DNA from: Pseudomonadota bacterium
GTDB lineage: Bacteria; Pseudomonadota; Alphaproteobacteria; Rhizobiales; Xanthobacteraceae
Direction of reading: 5' to 3'
NCBI GenBank assembly: GCA_023392205.1
Contig: JAEVZN010000341.1
Coordinates: forward strand, 1 to 7,517
DNA length: 7,517 bases
Numbering within the stretch: position 1 is the stretch's first letter; each line of letters opens with the position of its first letter. Of the stretch, positions 1-6,179 are shown piece after piece. The position numbers were made by a program, and so were the translations under genes. The notes beneath the pieces are model-generated. The model had not been told where the DNA came from, made no database searches, and saw only the letters and a program-made list of their open reading frames with translations.

Positions 1-269
1 CGCGTGGATGACACAAGGCCGCCCGGCGTATCCAGCCGGATCACAACCGCGGCGGCACGATCCTGCGTCGCCTTGGAGATGGCGCGGGCAATCTGACGTT
101 GTGCAGCGACACTGATGGCCCCGTCGATCTCAACGACATAGACCTTGTTGCCGGCCGGCGTCCCGTCTGCCGGTGCGGCGATGCCCGGCGCATGAGCGAG
201 CAGCAGCGACAATGCGATCGCAGCCAGAAGCGTCGTGAACCAATGCGGCAGAATCCGGATCGTGGCCAT
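1..269 (-). CDS. NfeD/ClpP-class membrane-bound serine protease, N-terminal part (cut by window edge)
   Basis: I translated this by hand; only the first 89 codons are inside the window. The protein starts M-A-T-I-R-I-L-P-H-W, followed by a hydrophobic stretch (about residues 12-26) and an A-x-A-rich region near 25-32, which together look like a signal peptide. Residues 43-50 (VYVVEIDG) and 79-85 (LDTPGGL) are typical of the start of the ClpP/crotonase-fold protease domain of NfeD (the 1510-N type). In that family a Ser-Lys dyad cleaves membrane or stomatin-related substrates; the catalytic Ser and Lys should lie beyond the window, as should the C-terminal membrane and NfeD OB-fold regions and any slipin gene. 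The ATG at 269-267 is chosen because it begins the signal peptide. No Shine-Dalgarno sequence is visible before it. The gene lies 61 bp downstream of the receiver-HisKA_2 kinase. The family call is strong; the function is inferred from the family. Confidence 0.85.
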   Translation of the reverse strand, partial: MATIRILPHWFTTLLAAIALSLLLAHAPGIAAPADGTPAGNKVYVVEIDGAISVAAQRQIARAISKATQDRAAAVVIRLDTPGGLVSST

Positions 270-271
270 GA

Positions 272-288
272 CGCATATTATATATGCG
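272..288. repeat. 17-bp inverted repeat overlapping the candidate -10 box
   Basis: CGCATAT-TAT-ATATGCG is a perfect 7-bp inverted repeat with a 3-base centre. It covers the TATAAT hexamer and ends 3 bases before the NfeD-type start codon. A 10-bp GC palindrome (GCGCCGGCGC, 286-295) abuts it. The position would suit a repressor site, but part of the symmetry follows from the alternating A/T content of the -10 box itself. No regulator family is recognised. Confidence 0.4.
277..282 (-). promoter_or_regulatory. Candidate -10 box (TATAAT) for the NfeD-type gene, possibly a leaderless transcript
   Basis: The minus strand reads a perfect TATAAT here, followed by 7 bases and then the ATG of the NfeD-type gene. 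A start site at the usual distance from a -10 box would fall on or next to the A of that ATG, and no ribosome-binding site precedes it. The hexamer 17 bases upstream (CGTAAC) is a poor -35 match. AT-rich sequence is rare in this window. The promoter role is inferred. Confidence 0.4.
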
Positions 289-330
289 CCGGCGCTCCGG
301 TTACGAGGGCAATGCGTGTCCGCGTCCCGT

Positions 331-1380
331 TCAGGCGCGCGGGTCGCAGTCGAATGTGATGGTGACGCGGGTGCCGCTGTGGGCGGGATCGTAGACGACA
401 TCGGCACCGAGCCGGCTGGCCATGGCGCCAACGATCGAGCGGCCCAGTCCCGTCGAGCGGGGCATGGTGCGGATATCGTGGCCGATGCCGTCATCCTCCA
501 CGCTGAGAATGGCGTGATGGCCGTTCGAGCGCCGCAGCCCGACCCGGATCTGGCCTTTCTCCTCGGGATAGGCGTATTTCATCGCGTTCAGCACCAGCTC
601 GTTCACGATCACGCCGATGGCGACGGCGCGATCCGGATCGAGTTCGAGCGGTTCGGCGGCGAGTGACAGATCGACGGTTTCGGTCTCGGTCTTGGCGAGA
701 TCCTCGACCAGAGCCGTGAGATATTGATCGACCGACACGGACTGCACGTCGTCCGACGTGTAGAGGCGCTTGTGCACCTGCGCGACCGCCATGACACGGC
801 GCATCGCCTCGGTCAGCGCGTCTTTCACCTCGTCGCTGGAGGCGCCGCCCGCCTGCAATTGCAGAAAGGCCGCGATCATCTGCAACGAGTTGCCGACGCG
901 ATGATTGACCTCGCGCAGCAGCATCTCGCGCTCCTGTGCGAGCTTCTCGAAACGGTCGCGCTGTTCGCGCAATTCCGCTTCCGCCGCTTCCTTGTCGCGG
1001 CGCATCCGCATCGCGCTGACGGCGGTCTGCAGGGCGGCCATCAGCAGCGGCACGAACTGGCCGGACACATCCTTGACGACATAATCGAAAGCGCCCGCCT
1101 TCAGGGCGGCGACGGCGATCGAACTGTCCTGCTCGCCGGTCACCATGATGACCGGCGGGTGATGCGGCAGCGTCTGGATTTTCGCCAGCGTCCCCATGCC
1201 GTCGAGCCGCGGCATGTAATGATCGAGCAGGACCGCGTCGAATTCCTCTTTCGTCAGCGCCTCGACCGCGGCCTGTCCGTCCTCCACGGCGACGACCCGC
1301 ACCCCGAGTGCGCCGAGCCCGCGCTCGACCAGCCGGCGCAGGCCTGGATCGTCATCGGCATAGAGAACATTCTTCGGCAT
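331..1380 (-). CDS. Soluble receiver-HisKA_2 histidine kinase (REC-HisKA_2-HATPase_c)
   Basis: This 349-residue cytosolic protein has no signal peptide or membrane segment. Residues 1-120 are a receiver domain with the acidic cluster D9-D11, likely phospho-acceptor D53 (LLDHYMP), T81 and K103 (followed by Asp instead of the common Pro). Residues about 125-155 are a charged helical linker rich in E, R and K. Residues 153-176 carry a HisKA_2-type phospho-acceptor helix (LLREVNHRVGNSLQ, H160). The ATPase domain shows the N box (N260, N265), DDGIG at 296-300 and a glycine-rich GLG at 311-313. It should accept phosphate on D53 and thereby control autophosphorylation or transfer from H160. HisKA_2/HWE kinases in alphaproteobacteria often feed PhyR-type general stress regulators, but nothing here shows its partner. 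The gene follows the single-domain receiver by 19 bp, so it is probably in the same operon. The ATG is preceded by only a weak AGG. Confidence 0.9.
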   Translation of the reverse strand: MPKNVLYADDDPGLRRLVERGLGALGVRVVAVEDGQAAVEALTKEEFDAVLLDHYMPRLDGMGTLAKIQTLPHHPPVIMVTGEQDSSIAVAALKAGAFDYVVKDVSGQFVPLLMAALQTAVSAMRMRRDKEAAEAELREQRDRFEKLAQEREMLLREVNHRVGNSLQMIAAFLQLQAGGASSDEVKDALTEAMRRVMAVAQVHKRLYTSDDVQSVSVDQYLTALVEDLAKTETETVDLSLAAEPLELDPDRAVAIGVIVNELVLNAMKYAYPEEKGQIRVGLRRSNGHHAILSVEDDGIGHDIRTMPRSTGLGRSIVGAMASRLGADVVYDPAHSGTRVTITFDCDPRA

Positions 1381-1399
1381 TCGGGGCCTAAAAGTGCGA

Positions 1400-1837
1400 T
1401 CACGCCGTCGGCGGAATCTGGATGACGGAAAAGAACAGGCCGAGCTGACGGATCGCGTTGGCGAAGCTGTCGTAATTCACCGGTTTGGTGATGTAGACAT
1501 TGGCGCCGAGATCGTAGCAGCGCTTGATCTCGACCTCGTCGTCGGTGGTGGTGAGCACGACAACGGGCGTGCGCTTGAGATGCTCGTTCTCTTTCACGCG
1601 CTTGAGAATATCGACGCCGCTCATGTCTGGCAGGTTGAGATCGAGCATGATCAGCAGCGCGCGGTGCTCGCTGACGGTGCCGGTGCCATCGCTGCCGAAC
1701 AGGTAGCGCACGGCGTCGGTGCCATTGGCGAACGGGATGATCTCGTTGTTGACGCCCGCGCGCCGGATGTTCTTTTCGATCAGCCGGGCGTGGCCTTCGT
1801 CGTCTTCAACCATGATGATGGTCACGGGATTGGTCAT
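1400..1837 (-). CDS. Single-domain response regulator, Rcp1-like
   Basis: These 145 residues are almost entirely a CheY-like receiver with no output domain. The acidic pocket is E11-D13, the phospho-acceptor is D66 in LDLNLP, the switch residue is T96 in VVLTTTDD, and the conserved lysine is K118 in YITKPV. The layout, including a loop at about 47-60 and the YDLGANVYITKP stretch, resembles Rcp1, the partner of cyanobacterial phytochrome kinases, and its many bacterial relatives. The FATGUY motif of the stress-related single-domain receivers SdrG and MrrA was not seen. The start codon overlaps the stop of the CHASE kinase by 4 bp (ATGA), and GAGG at 1846-1849 is a good ribosome-binding site 8 bases upstream, which suggests translational coupling. 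It probably carries phosphate between the CHASE kinase and another protein, perhaps the receiver-HisKA_2 kinase downstream; that direction is inferred. Confidence 0.92.
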   Translation of the reverse strand: MTNPVTIIMVEDDEGHARLIEKNIRRAGVNNEIIPFANGTDAVRYLFGSDGTGTVSEHRALLIMLDLNLPDMSGVDILKRVKENEHLKRTPVVVLTTTDDEVEIKRCYDLGANVYITKPVNYDSFANAIRQLGLFFSVIQIPPTA

Positions 1838-3708
1838 GCTGCGTGCCTCGATTCGTCCTGCATGCGCCGTGGCAGCGCGATGGTGAATGTGGTGCCTTCG
1901 CCGAGTTCGGACTTCAGCGACATGTAGCCGCCCAGCCTGCGTACCAGCGTGCGCACATGCGCAAGGCCGATGCCTTCGCCGGGCTTGTCCTGCTGACCGG
2001 CGCGCCGGAACAGATCGAACACACGCTGCTGGTCTTCGGGCGCAATGCCGCGGCCGTTATCCTCGATCTCGTAGATGGCGCGCGCGCCTTCGGTGCGGCC
2101 GGAAATGCGGATGCGTCCGGGGCGGCCGGGCTTGGTATATTTCATGGCATTGTCGACAAGGTTGGAGAAAATCTGCTCGAGCGCCACGCGGTCGCTTTTC
2201 ACAGCAGGCAGGGGTTCGAGCGAGATCTCAATGTCCTGCTCATAGGCTTGATGGGCCACGCTGTCGGTGATGGTCTTCAGGAGTGCTTCCATACTGATAT
2301 ATTCGGGTTTGAATTCCCGGCGGCCCTCGCGCGACAGTTTCAGGATGGAGTTGATCAGCCGGTCCATTTTACCGATCGCACTTTTGATAAATCCGAGCGA
2401 TTCATCGAATTCCCGCGACAGCTCTATATCGCTTTTGGCGGCCTCGGTATCGGGTTCTCGCAGGGCCGAAAGCTGCTCGAATGTGTCTTTTTTTAAATTC
2501 TCGATCTCCGTAGTGAAGCCCATGATGTTGACCAGGGGCGAACGCAGATCATGGCTGACAATATAGGCGAAACGCTGAATTTCGTCGTTGGCCTCGCGCA
2601 GGTCGGCCGTGCGTTCCTCGACCTCTTCCATTTGCAGTGCGAGCTGGTCATTCACGGCCTGCAATTCGGCGCGGGCGCGCTCGGATTGGCGGGTGGCGCG
2701 CGCCTGGGCCAGTGCTGCGCCGCACAGGAGCAGCGAGATCACGATGCCCGTGACCAGAACGTAATTGGCGAGATGGCGATTGGAATCGGCGAAGAAGGCA
2801 GGTGTCGCCGCAAACACCGCGGTCCAGGTGTGATTGCCGTGGTCGATGGTCCTCTCGCCCCGGCCGCTAGTGTCTTCGGGATCGAAGGCGCCGGTCCGGT
2901 ACAGCAGACCGGCGGGGTCGGTTCTGTCGCCATCGAAGACCGCCATTTCGAACTGGGCGCCGGGCCGTTCCTTGCCCGCCACCTGCTGGAAGAAATCGCG
3001 CGCTCGAAACGGGCTATAGGCCCAGCCGAGAAACCGGTTACGGCGGTCCTGCGCGGTCTCGGGAATCCCCGATCCCAGAAAGACAGGGGTGTAGATCAGA
3101 AAGCCCGGCTGCTGGTCCTCGCCCGGCTTTTCCTGCACCAGCCGCACCATTCCGGACATGCTTGCGGTGGCATTGTCGCGGGCGGCCGCCATTGCGGTGC
3201 GGCGCACCGGCTCGCTGTACATGTCGAAGCCGATCGCCACCTGATTGCGGTCGTCCTGCGGCTCCAGATAGAGAATCGCGGAATATTCGCCGCGGTCGCC
3301 TTCCGGTCGGAGGGGGATGTCACGACCGTATTCGGCGCGCAATCGGCTTTCCACACCGCTGCGTTCCGATGCGTCGAACAGCACCGCATATCCGATGCCT
3401 TGCACACCCGGATAATATTCCGGAATGCGCAGACGCTCGACATAACTTGAGAACAAGGTGCGATTCAGATTCGGACTGACCTTGACCAGACCCGCCGCCC
3501 CCCGCAGCAGCGCGATATGGTTCTGGATCCGGTCGCCGATCTCTTTCGATTGCTCGTCGATCAGCCGCTCGAACCGGTCGCGGTCGCGCGAATCGCTGGC
3601 GCGACGGACCTGATCGGCGAGCAGAACAGAACCCAGAATGCCGATAATGAGAACTGCCGCAGGCAGGATCAGGAGGCTGAGCGCAGGCCGCGCCAACAGT
3701 TTCTTCAT
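1834..3708 (-). CDS. Membrane-bound CHASE-domain sensor histidine kinase
   Basis: About 624 residues from the chosen start (M-K-K-L-L). A first membrane segment lies at about 10-30. A periplasmic CHASE domain follows (about 55-300, with YYPGVQGIGYA at 98-108), then a second membrane segment (about 316-334) and a coiled-coil linker (about 340-375). The HisKA helix has the H box FAYIVSHDLRSPL with H386. The ATPase domain has the N box NLVDNAMKYT (516-525), DNGRG from D550 and GEGIGL (577-582). CHASE domains bind small extracellular ligands, and the ligand here is unknown. The dimerisation region is longer than usual: about 25 extra charged residues follow the first helix (about 403-430). There is no receiver domain on this kinase; the next gene supplies one. 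The start is uncertain: ATG at 3738 and TTG at 3762 are in frame and give 10 or 18 more residues. None has a clear ribosome-binding site; the chosen one puts Lys-Lys directly before the membrane segment. The gene follows accC by 62 bp. Confidence 0.9.
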   Translation of the reverse strand: MKKLLARPALSLLILPAAVLIIGILGSVLLADQVRRASDSRDRDRFERLIDEQSKEIGDRIQNHIALLRGAAGLVKVSPNLNRTLFSSYVERLRIPEYYPGVQGIGYAVLFDASERSGVESRLRAEYGRDIPLRPEGDRGEYSAILYLEPQDDRNQVAIGFDMYSEPVRRTAMAAARDNATASMSGMVRLVQEKPGEDQQPGFLIYTPVFLGSGIPETAQDRRNRFLGWAYSPFRARDFFQQVAGKERPGAQFEMAVFDGDRTDPAGLLYRTGAFDPEDTSGRGERTIDHGNHTWTAVFAATPAFFADSNRHLANYVLVTGIVISLLLCGAALAQARATRQSERARAELQAVNDQLALQMEEVEERTADLREANDEIQRFAYIVSHDLRSPLVNIMGFTTEIENLKKDTFEQLSALREPDTEAAKSDIELSREFDESLGFIKSAIGKMDRLINSILKLSREGRREFKPEYISMEALLKTITDSVAHQAYEQDIEISLEPLPAVKSDRVALEQIFSNLVDNAMKYTKPGRPGRIRISGRTEGARAIYEIEDNGRGIAPEDQQRVFDLFRRAGQQDKPGEGIGLAHVRTLVRRLGGYMSLKSELGEGTTFTIALPRRMQDESRHAA

Positions 3709-3738
3709 CGAGGCGAAGGGTCCGCGAAGGCAATGCAT

Positions 3739-3756
3739 CCGCCGGAGACGCGGCGG
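3739..3756 (-). repeat. Short GC-rich hairpin between accC and the CHASE kinase
   Basis: CCGCCG-CGTCTC-CGGCGG forms a perfect 6-bp stem with a 6-base loop, 14 bases after the accC stop. No T-run follows, so it is not a convincing intrinsic terminator. It could stabilise or attenuate the accC transcript, or be chance in GC-rich DNA. If the kinase starts at 3738 or 3762, the hairpin touches or lies inside its coding region. Confidence 0.3.
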
Positions 3757-3770
3757 TCGCAAAATCAGGG

Positions 3771-5123
3771 TCAGGTATCGTAACGCTGCCCGGCCAGATA
3801 TTGTTCCAGCCAGTGGATGCTATAATTGCCATCAATAATGTCTTGATTGCGGACCAGCGCCTGGAATAGCGGGAGGGTGGTCTCGACGCCCTCCACGACG
3901 AATTCGTCCAGAGCCCGCTTCAACCGCATCAGGCATTCCTGCCGCGTCTTGCCGTGCACGATCAGCTTGCCGACCATAGAATCATAATAGGGCGGGATCG
4001 TGTAGCCCTGATAGGCGGCCGAATCCACGCGCACGCCGAGCCCGCCCGGCGGATGATATTGCAGAATCTTGCCGGGCGAGGGCCGGAAGTTGAAGGCGTT
4101 TTCGGCATTGACCCGGCATTCGATGGCATGGCCGTGAAAGCGCAATTCGCTCTGGCTGCAGGGGAGCGCGCCGCCGGCCGCAACGCGGATCTGTTCCAGC
4201 ACCAGATCGATATCGGTGATCATCTCGGTCACCGGATGCTCGACCTGGATGCGGGTATTCATTTCGATGAAATAGAACTCACCGTCCTCGTAGAGGAATT
4301 CGATGGTGCCGGCGCCGAGATATTTCATCTCGCGGATGGCCTTGGCGCAGACCTCGCCAATGCGGTCGCGCTGCACGATGTTGAGCGCGGGCGAGGGGCT
4401 CTCCTCGAACACCTTCTGATGGCGGCGTTGCAGCGAGCAATCGCGTTCGCCCAGATGGATGGCGCCGCCGCGGCCGTCGCCCAGAATCTGGATTTCGATA
4501 TGCCGCGGCTTCTGCAGGTATTTTTCCAGATAGACGGCATCGTCGCCGAAGGCGGCCTTGGCTTCCGACCGTGCGGTGGACAGCGCCACACTCATCTCGG
4601 CTTCGGAATAGGCGACCTTCATGCCGCGTCCGCCGCCGCCGGATGCGGCTTTCACCAGCACCGGATAGCCGATTTCGCGCCCGATACGAAAAGCCTCTGC
4701 ATCCGTGGTCACGCCGCCTTCCGAACCAGGCACCACCGGGATGCCGAGCTTGCGCGCGGTGCGCTTGGCTTCGATCTTGTCGCCCATCAGGCGGATATGC
4801 TCGGCCTTGGGGCCGATAAAGCCGATCCCGTGTTCGGCGAGGATTTCCGCGAAGCGCGCGTTCTCAGAGAGAAAGCCATAGCCCGGATGCACCGCATCGG
4901 CCCCGGTGATCTCGCAGGCCGCGAGCAGGGCCGGAATGTTCAGATAGCTGTCGCGCGCGGGCGGCGGGCCGATGCAGACGCTTTCTTCCGCAAGCCGCAC
5001 ATGCATCGCATCGGCGTCGGCGGTCGAATGCACCGCCACCGAGGGAATGCCGAGCTCTTTGCAGGCGCGCAGGATGCGCAGCGCGATCTCGCCGCGATTG
5101 GCGATGAGGATCTTGTCGAACAT
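3771..5123 (-). CDS. accC: Acetyl-CoA carboxylase, biotin carboxylase subunit
   Basis: This enzyme carboxylates the biotin on AccB using ATP and bicarbonate, the first half-reaction of malonyl-CoA synthesis for fatty acids. The 450 residues match the usual AccC length. The N-terminal biotin carboxylase domain begins [14 protein letters not shown] and contains HPGYGFLSEN (79-88). The ATP-grasp part has K116, K158, the glycine-rich loop SGGGGRGM (161-168) and H208. The active site has E275, E287 and N289 to E295 in EMNTRIQVEHP. R337 (AIECRVNAE) is the expected catalytic arginine of the C-terminal domain. The start is taken as the ATG at 5123, whose A is also the last base of the accB TGA (TGATG). 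A GTG one codon upstream (5126) is possible, but AccC proteins normally begin MFDK. The tight junction with accB suggests coupled synthesis of the two subunits, as expected for this pair. Confidence 0.98.
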   Translation of the reverse strand: MFDKILIANRGEIALRILRACKELGIPSVAVHSTADADAMHVRLAEESVCIGPPPARDSYLNIPALLAACEITGADAVHPGYGFLSENARFAEILAEHGIGFIGPKAEHIRLMGDKIEAKRTARKLGIPVVPGSEGGVTTDAEAFRIGREIGYPVLVKAASGGGGRGMKVAYSEAEMSVALSTARSEAKAAFGDDAVYLEKYLQKPRHIEIQILGDGRGGAIHLGERDCSLQRRHQKVFEESPSPALNIVQRDRIGEVCAKAIREMKYLGAGTIEFLYEDGEFYFIEMNTRIQVEHPVTEMITDIDLVLEQIRVAAGGALPCSQSELRFHGHAIECRVNAENAFNFRPSPGKILQYHPPGGLGVRVDSAAYQGYTIPPYYDSMVGKLIVHGKTRQECLMRLKRALDEFVVEGVETTLPLFQALVRNQDIIDGNYSIHWLEQYLAGQRYDT

Positions 5124-5599
5124 CACTCGATAATCATCAATATCTCGCCGAATTCGACGGGCTGGCCGTCCTCGACGAGAATCTGCGTCACCGTTCCGGA
5201 TCGCGTGGCCGGAATCTGGTTCATCGTTTTCATCGCCTCAATGATCAGGACGGTCTCGCCGGCCTTCACCGCCTGGCCGACATCGACAAAGGGGCGTGCG
5301 CCGGGCGAGGGGGCGAGATAGGCGGTCCCGACCATCGGCGAGGGCACCGCGCCCGGATGCTTGGCAGGCTCGCCGACCGGGGACGCCACCAGCGGGGCTG
5401 CTGCCACCGCCGCTGGCGCTGCGACCTGAACGGAGCGCGCTTTGCGGCCGATCCGGATGCGCTCGCCGCCGCGTTCGATCTCGATCTCGGTCAGTCCGGT
5501 TTCGTCCAGAAGGCGCGCCAGGCCACGGATCGTGTCTTCGTCATAGGGTGCCGATGCCGCCTTGCGGTCATCCGTCTTCTTGTCCTTGTCCGCAGCCAC
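5123..5599 (-). CDS. accB: Acetyl-CoA carboxylase, biotin carboxyl carrier protein
   Basis: AccB carries the biotin that AccC carboxylates and that the AccA/AccD carboxyltransferase then uses to make malonyl-CoA. The 158 residues have a charged N-terminal region (1-55), a flexible Ala/Pro-rich linker (about 56-82) and a C-terminal biotinyl domain (about 84-158). The biotin attachment site is EAMKTMN, with K124 as the modified lysine. The insert typical of AccB (the 'thumb') is visible around 96-104 (APSPGARPF). Translation starts at a GTG (5599-5597). This is supported by AAGGA 10 bases upstream and by the lack of a nearby ATG. The gene starts 6 bp after the aroQ stop, so its ribosome-binding site lies in the end of aroQ. 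Confidence 0.97.
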   Translation of the reverse strand: MAADKDKKTDDRKAASAPYDEDTIRGLARLLDETGLTEIEIERGGERIRIGRKARSVQVAAPAAVAAAPLVASPVGEPAKHPGAVPSPMVGTAYLAPSPGARPFVDVGQAVKAGETVLIIEAMKTMNQIPATRSGTVTQILVEDGQPVEFGEILMIIE

Positions 5600-5605
5600 G
5601 GTCTG

Positions 5606-6058
5606 TCAGTCCTTCGCTTGCTTGATGAGCGCGGCGATCCCCTCGATCGCCAGCCGGTAGCCGTTCACGCCGAAGCCGCAGATCACCGCCTTCGCGACCG
5701 GCGAGACGCGCGAATGGCGCCGGAATTCGTCACGCGCATGGATATTGCTGATATGCACCTCGACAATGGGCATCGTGACCGCCAGCAGCGCATCGAGGAT
5801 CGGGATCGAGGTGGTGGTATAGCCGGCCGGATTGATGACGATGCCGCCGACCCGCGTGGCCTGAGCCTCCTGGATCCAGTCGACGATTTCGCCCTCGTGG
5901 TTGCTCTGACGGAAAGCGATATCGAAATCATGCGCCTTGGCCGCGTCGCGGCACATCGCCTCGACATCGGCCAGCGTTGCCGCCCCATAGATTTCCGGCT
6001 GGCGGGTGCCAAGCAGGTTCAAATTCGGTCCGTTGAGGACAAAAAGGGTTGTCGCCAT
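5606..6058 (-). CDS. aroQ: 3-Dehydroquinate dehydratase, type II
   Basis: This cytosolic enzyme removes water from 3-dehydroquinate to give 3-dehydroshikimate, the third step of the shikimate pathway to aromatic amino acids. The 150 residues are the normal size for the small dodecameric type II family. Visible motifs are [12 protein letters not shown] (8-19), the lid residues R19 and Y24 (the catalytic tyrosine), NHEGE (53-57), the substrate-binding N76 in [11 protein letters not shown]102 in [10 protein letters not shown], and R113. All expected catalytic residues are present. T82 stands where many type II enzymes have a substrate-contacting histidine (T-H-T-S). The gene heads the aroQ-accB-accC cluster, an order common in Proteobacteria. 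No strong ribosome-binding site is seen before the ATG, but the GPNLNLLG start fits the family. Confidence 0.97.
   Translation of the reverse strand: MATTLFVLNGPNLNLLGTRQPEIYGAATLADVEAMCRDAAKAHDFDIAFRQSNHEGEIVDWIQEAQATRVGGIVINPAGYTTTSIPILDALLAVTMPIVEVHISNIHARDEFRRHSRVSPVAKAVICGFGVNGYRLAIEGIAALIKQAKD
5610..5614 (-). promoter_or_regulatory. Ribosome-binding site fixing the GTG start of accB
   Basis: AAGGA on the minus strand lies 10 bases before the GTG of accB, inside the last codons of aroQ. It is the main evidence for the non-ATG start. Confidence 0.7.
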
Positions 6059-6108
6059 GACACGCCATGCTGTCGGGTGATACGAGGCGCTGGCGCCCCG
6101 GCGCAGGC

Positions 6109-6137
6109 CTTATAGGCGCGCCCGTCCCGCAGGGAAA
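6109..6137 (-). promoter_or_regulatory. Weak candidate promoter for aroQ-accB-accC
   Basis: On the minus strand TATAAG (6114-6109) stands 17 bases after TTTCCC (6137-6132), giving a fair -10 and a poor -35. It lies between the hairpin after the DsbA-like gene and aroQ, where a promoter would be expected if the hairpin terminates transcription. It would give a leader of about 45 bases. Confidence 0.3.
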
Positions 6138-6138
6138 G

Positions 6139-6166
6139 CCCGGCCGGGTTCCGGACCCCGGCCGGC
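6139..6166 (-). terminator. Probable intrinsic terminator after the DsbA-like gene
   Basis: On the minus strand CCGGCCGGG and CCCGGCCGG form a perfect 9-bp GC stem (6165-6157 with 6148-6140) around an 8-base loop, 14 bases after the stop codon. It is followed by GCTTTCCC, so the T-tract is short. It separates the protease/DsbA unit from aroQ-accBC. Further GGCCGGG copies nearby allow alternative pairings. Confidence 0.55.
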
Positions 6167-6179
6167 CTGTTTGGCCGGG

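Noticed and set aside
99..359. Plus-strand open frame (86 codons) at the left edge
   Set aside because: The minus strand here encodes a clear NfeD-type N-terminus with signal peptide; the plus-strand frame is Arg-rich and featureless.
1400..1837. FATGUY-type stress-response single-domain receiver (SdrG/MrrA class)
   Set aside because: The stretch after K118 reads PVNYDSFANAIRQLG and lacks the FATGUY motif; Rcp1-like is a better fit.
2551..3450. Plus-strand open frame (299 codons) opposite the CHASE kinase
   Set aside because: Shadow of the kinase gene; no ribosome-binding site, domain or membrane logic of its own.
3739..3756. Intrinsic terminator after accC
   Set aside because: The 6-bp stem is perfect but no T-run follows, so I list it only as a hairpin.
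3709..3762. TTG start giving an 18-residue longer CHASE kinase
   Set aside because: Rare start codon with no ribosome-binding site; it adds an Arg-rich tail and runs through the hairpin. The M-K-K-L-L start gives a normal membrane-anchor N-terminus, though the ATG at 3738 remains possible.
3954..5321. Long plus-strand open frame (455 codons) opposite accC and accB
   Set aside because: It is antisense to two genes with unmistakable motifs; its His/Asp/Ala-rich translation is the usual shadow of GC-rich coding DNA and matches no family.
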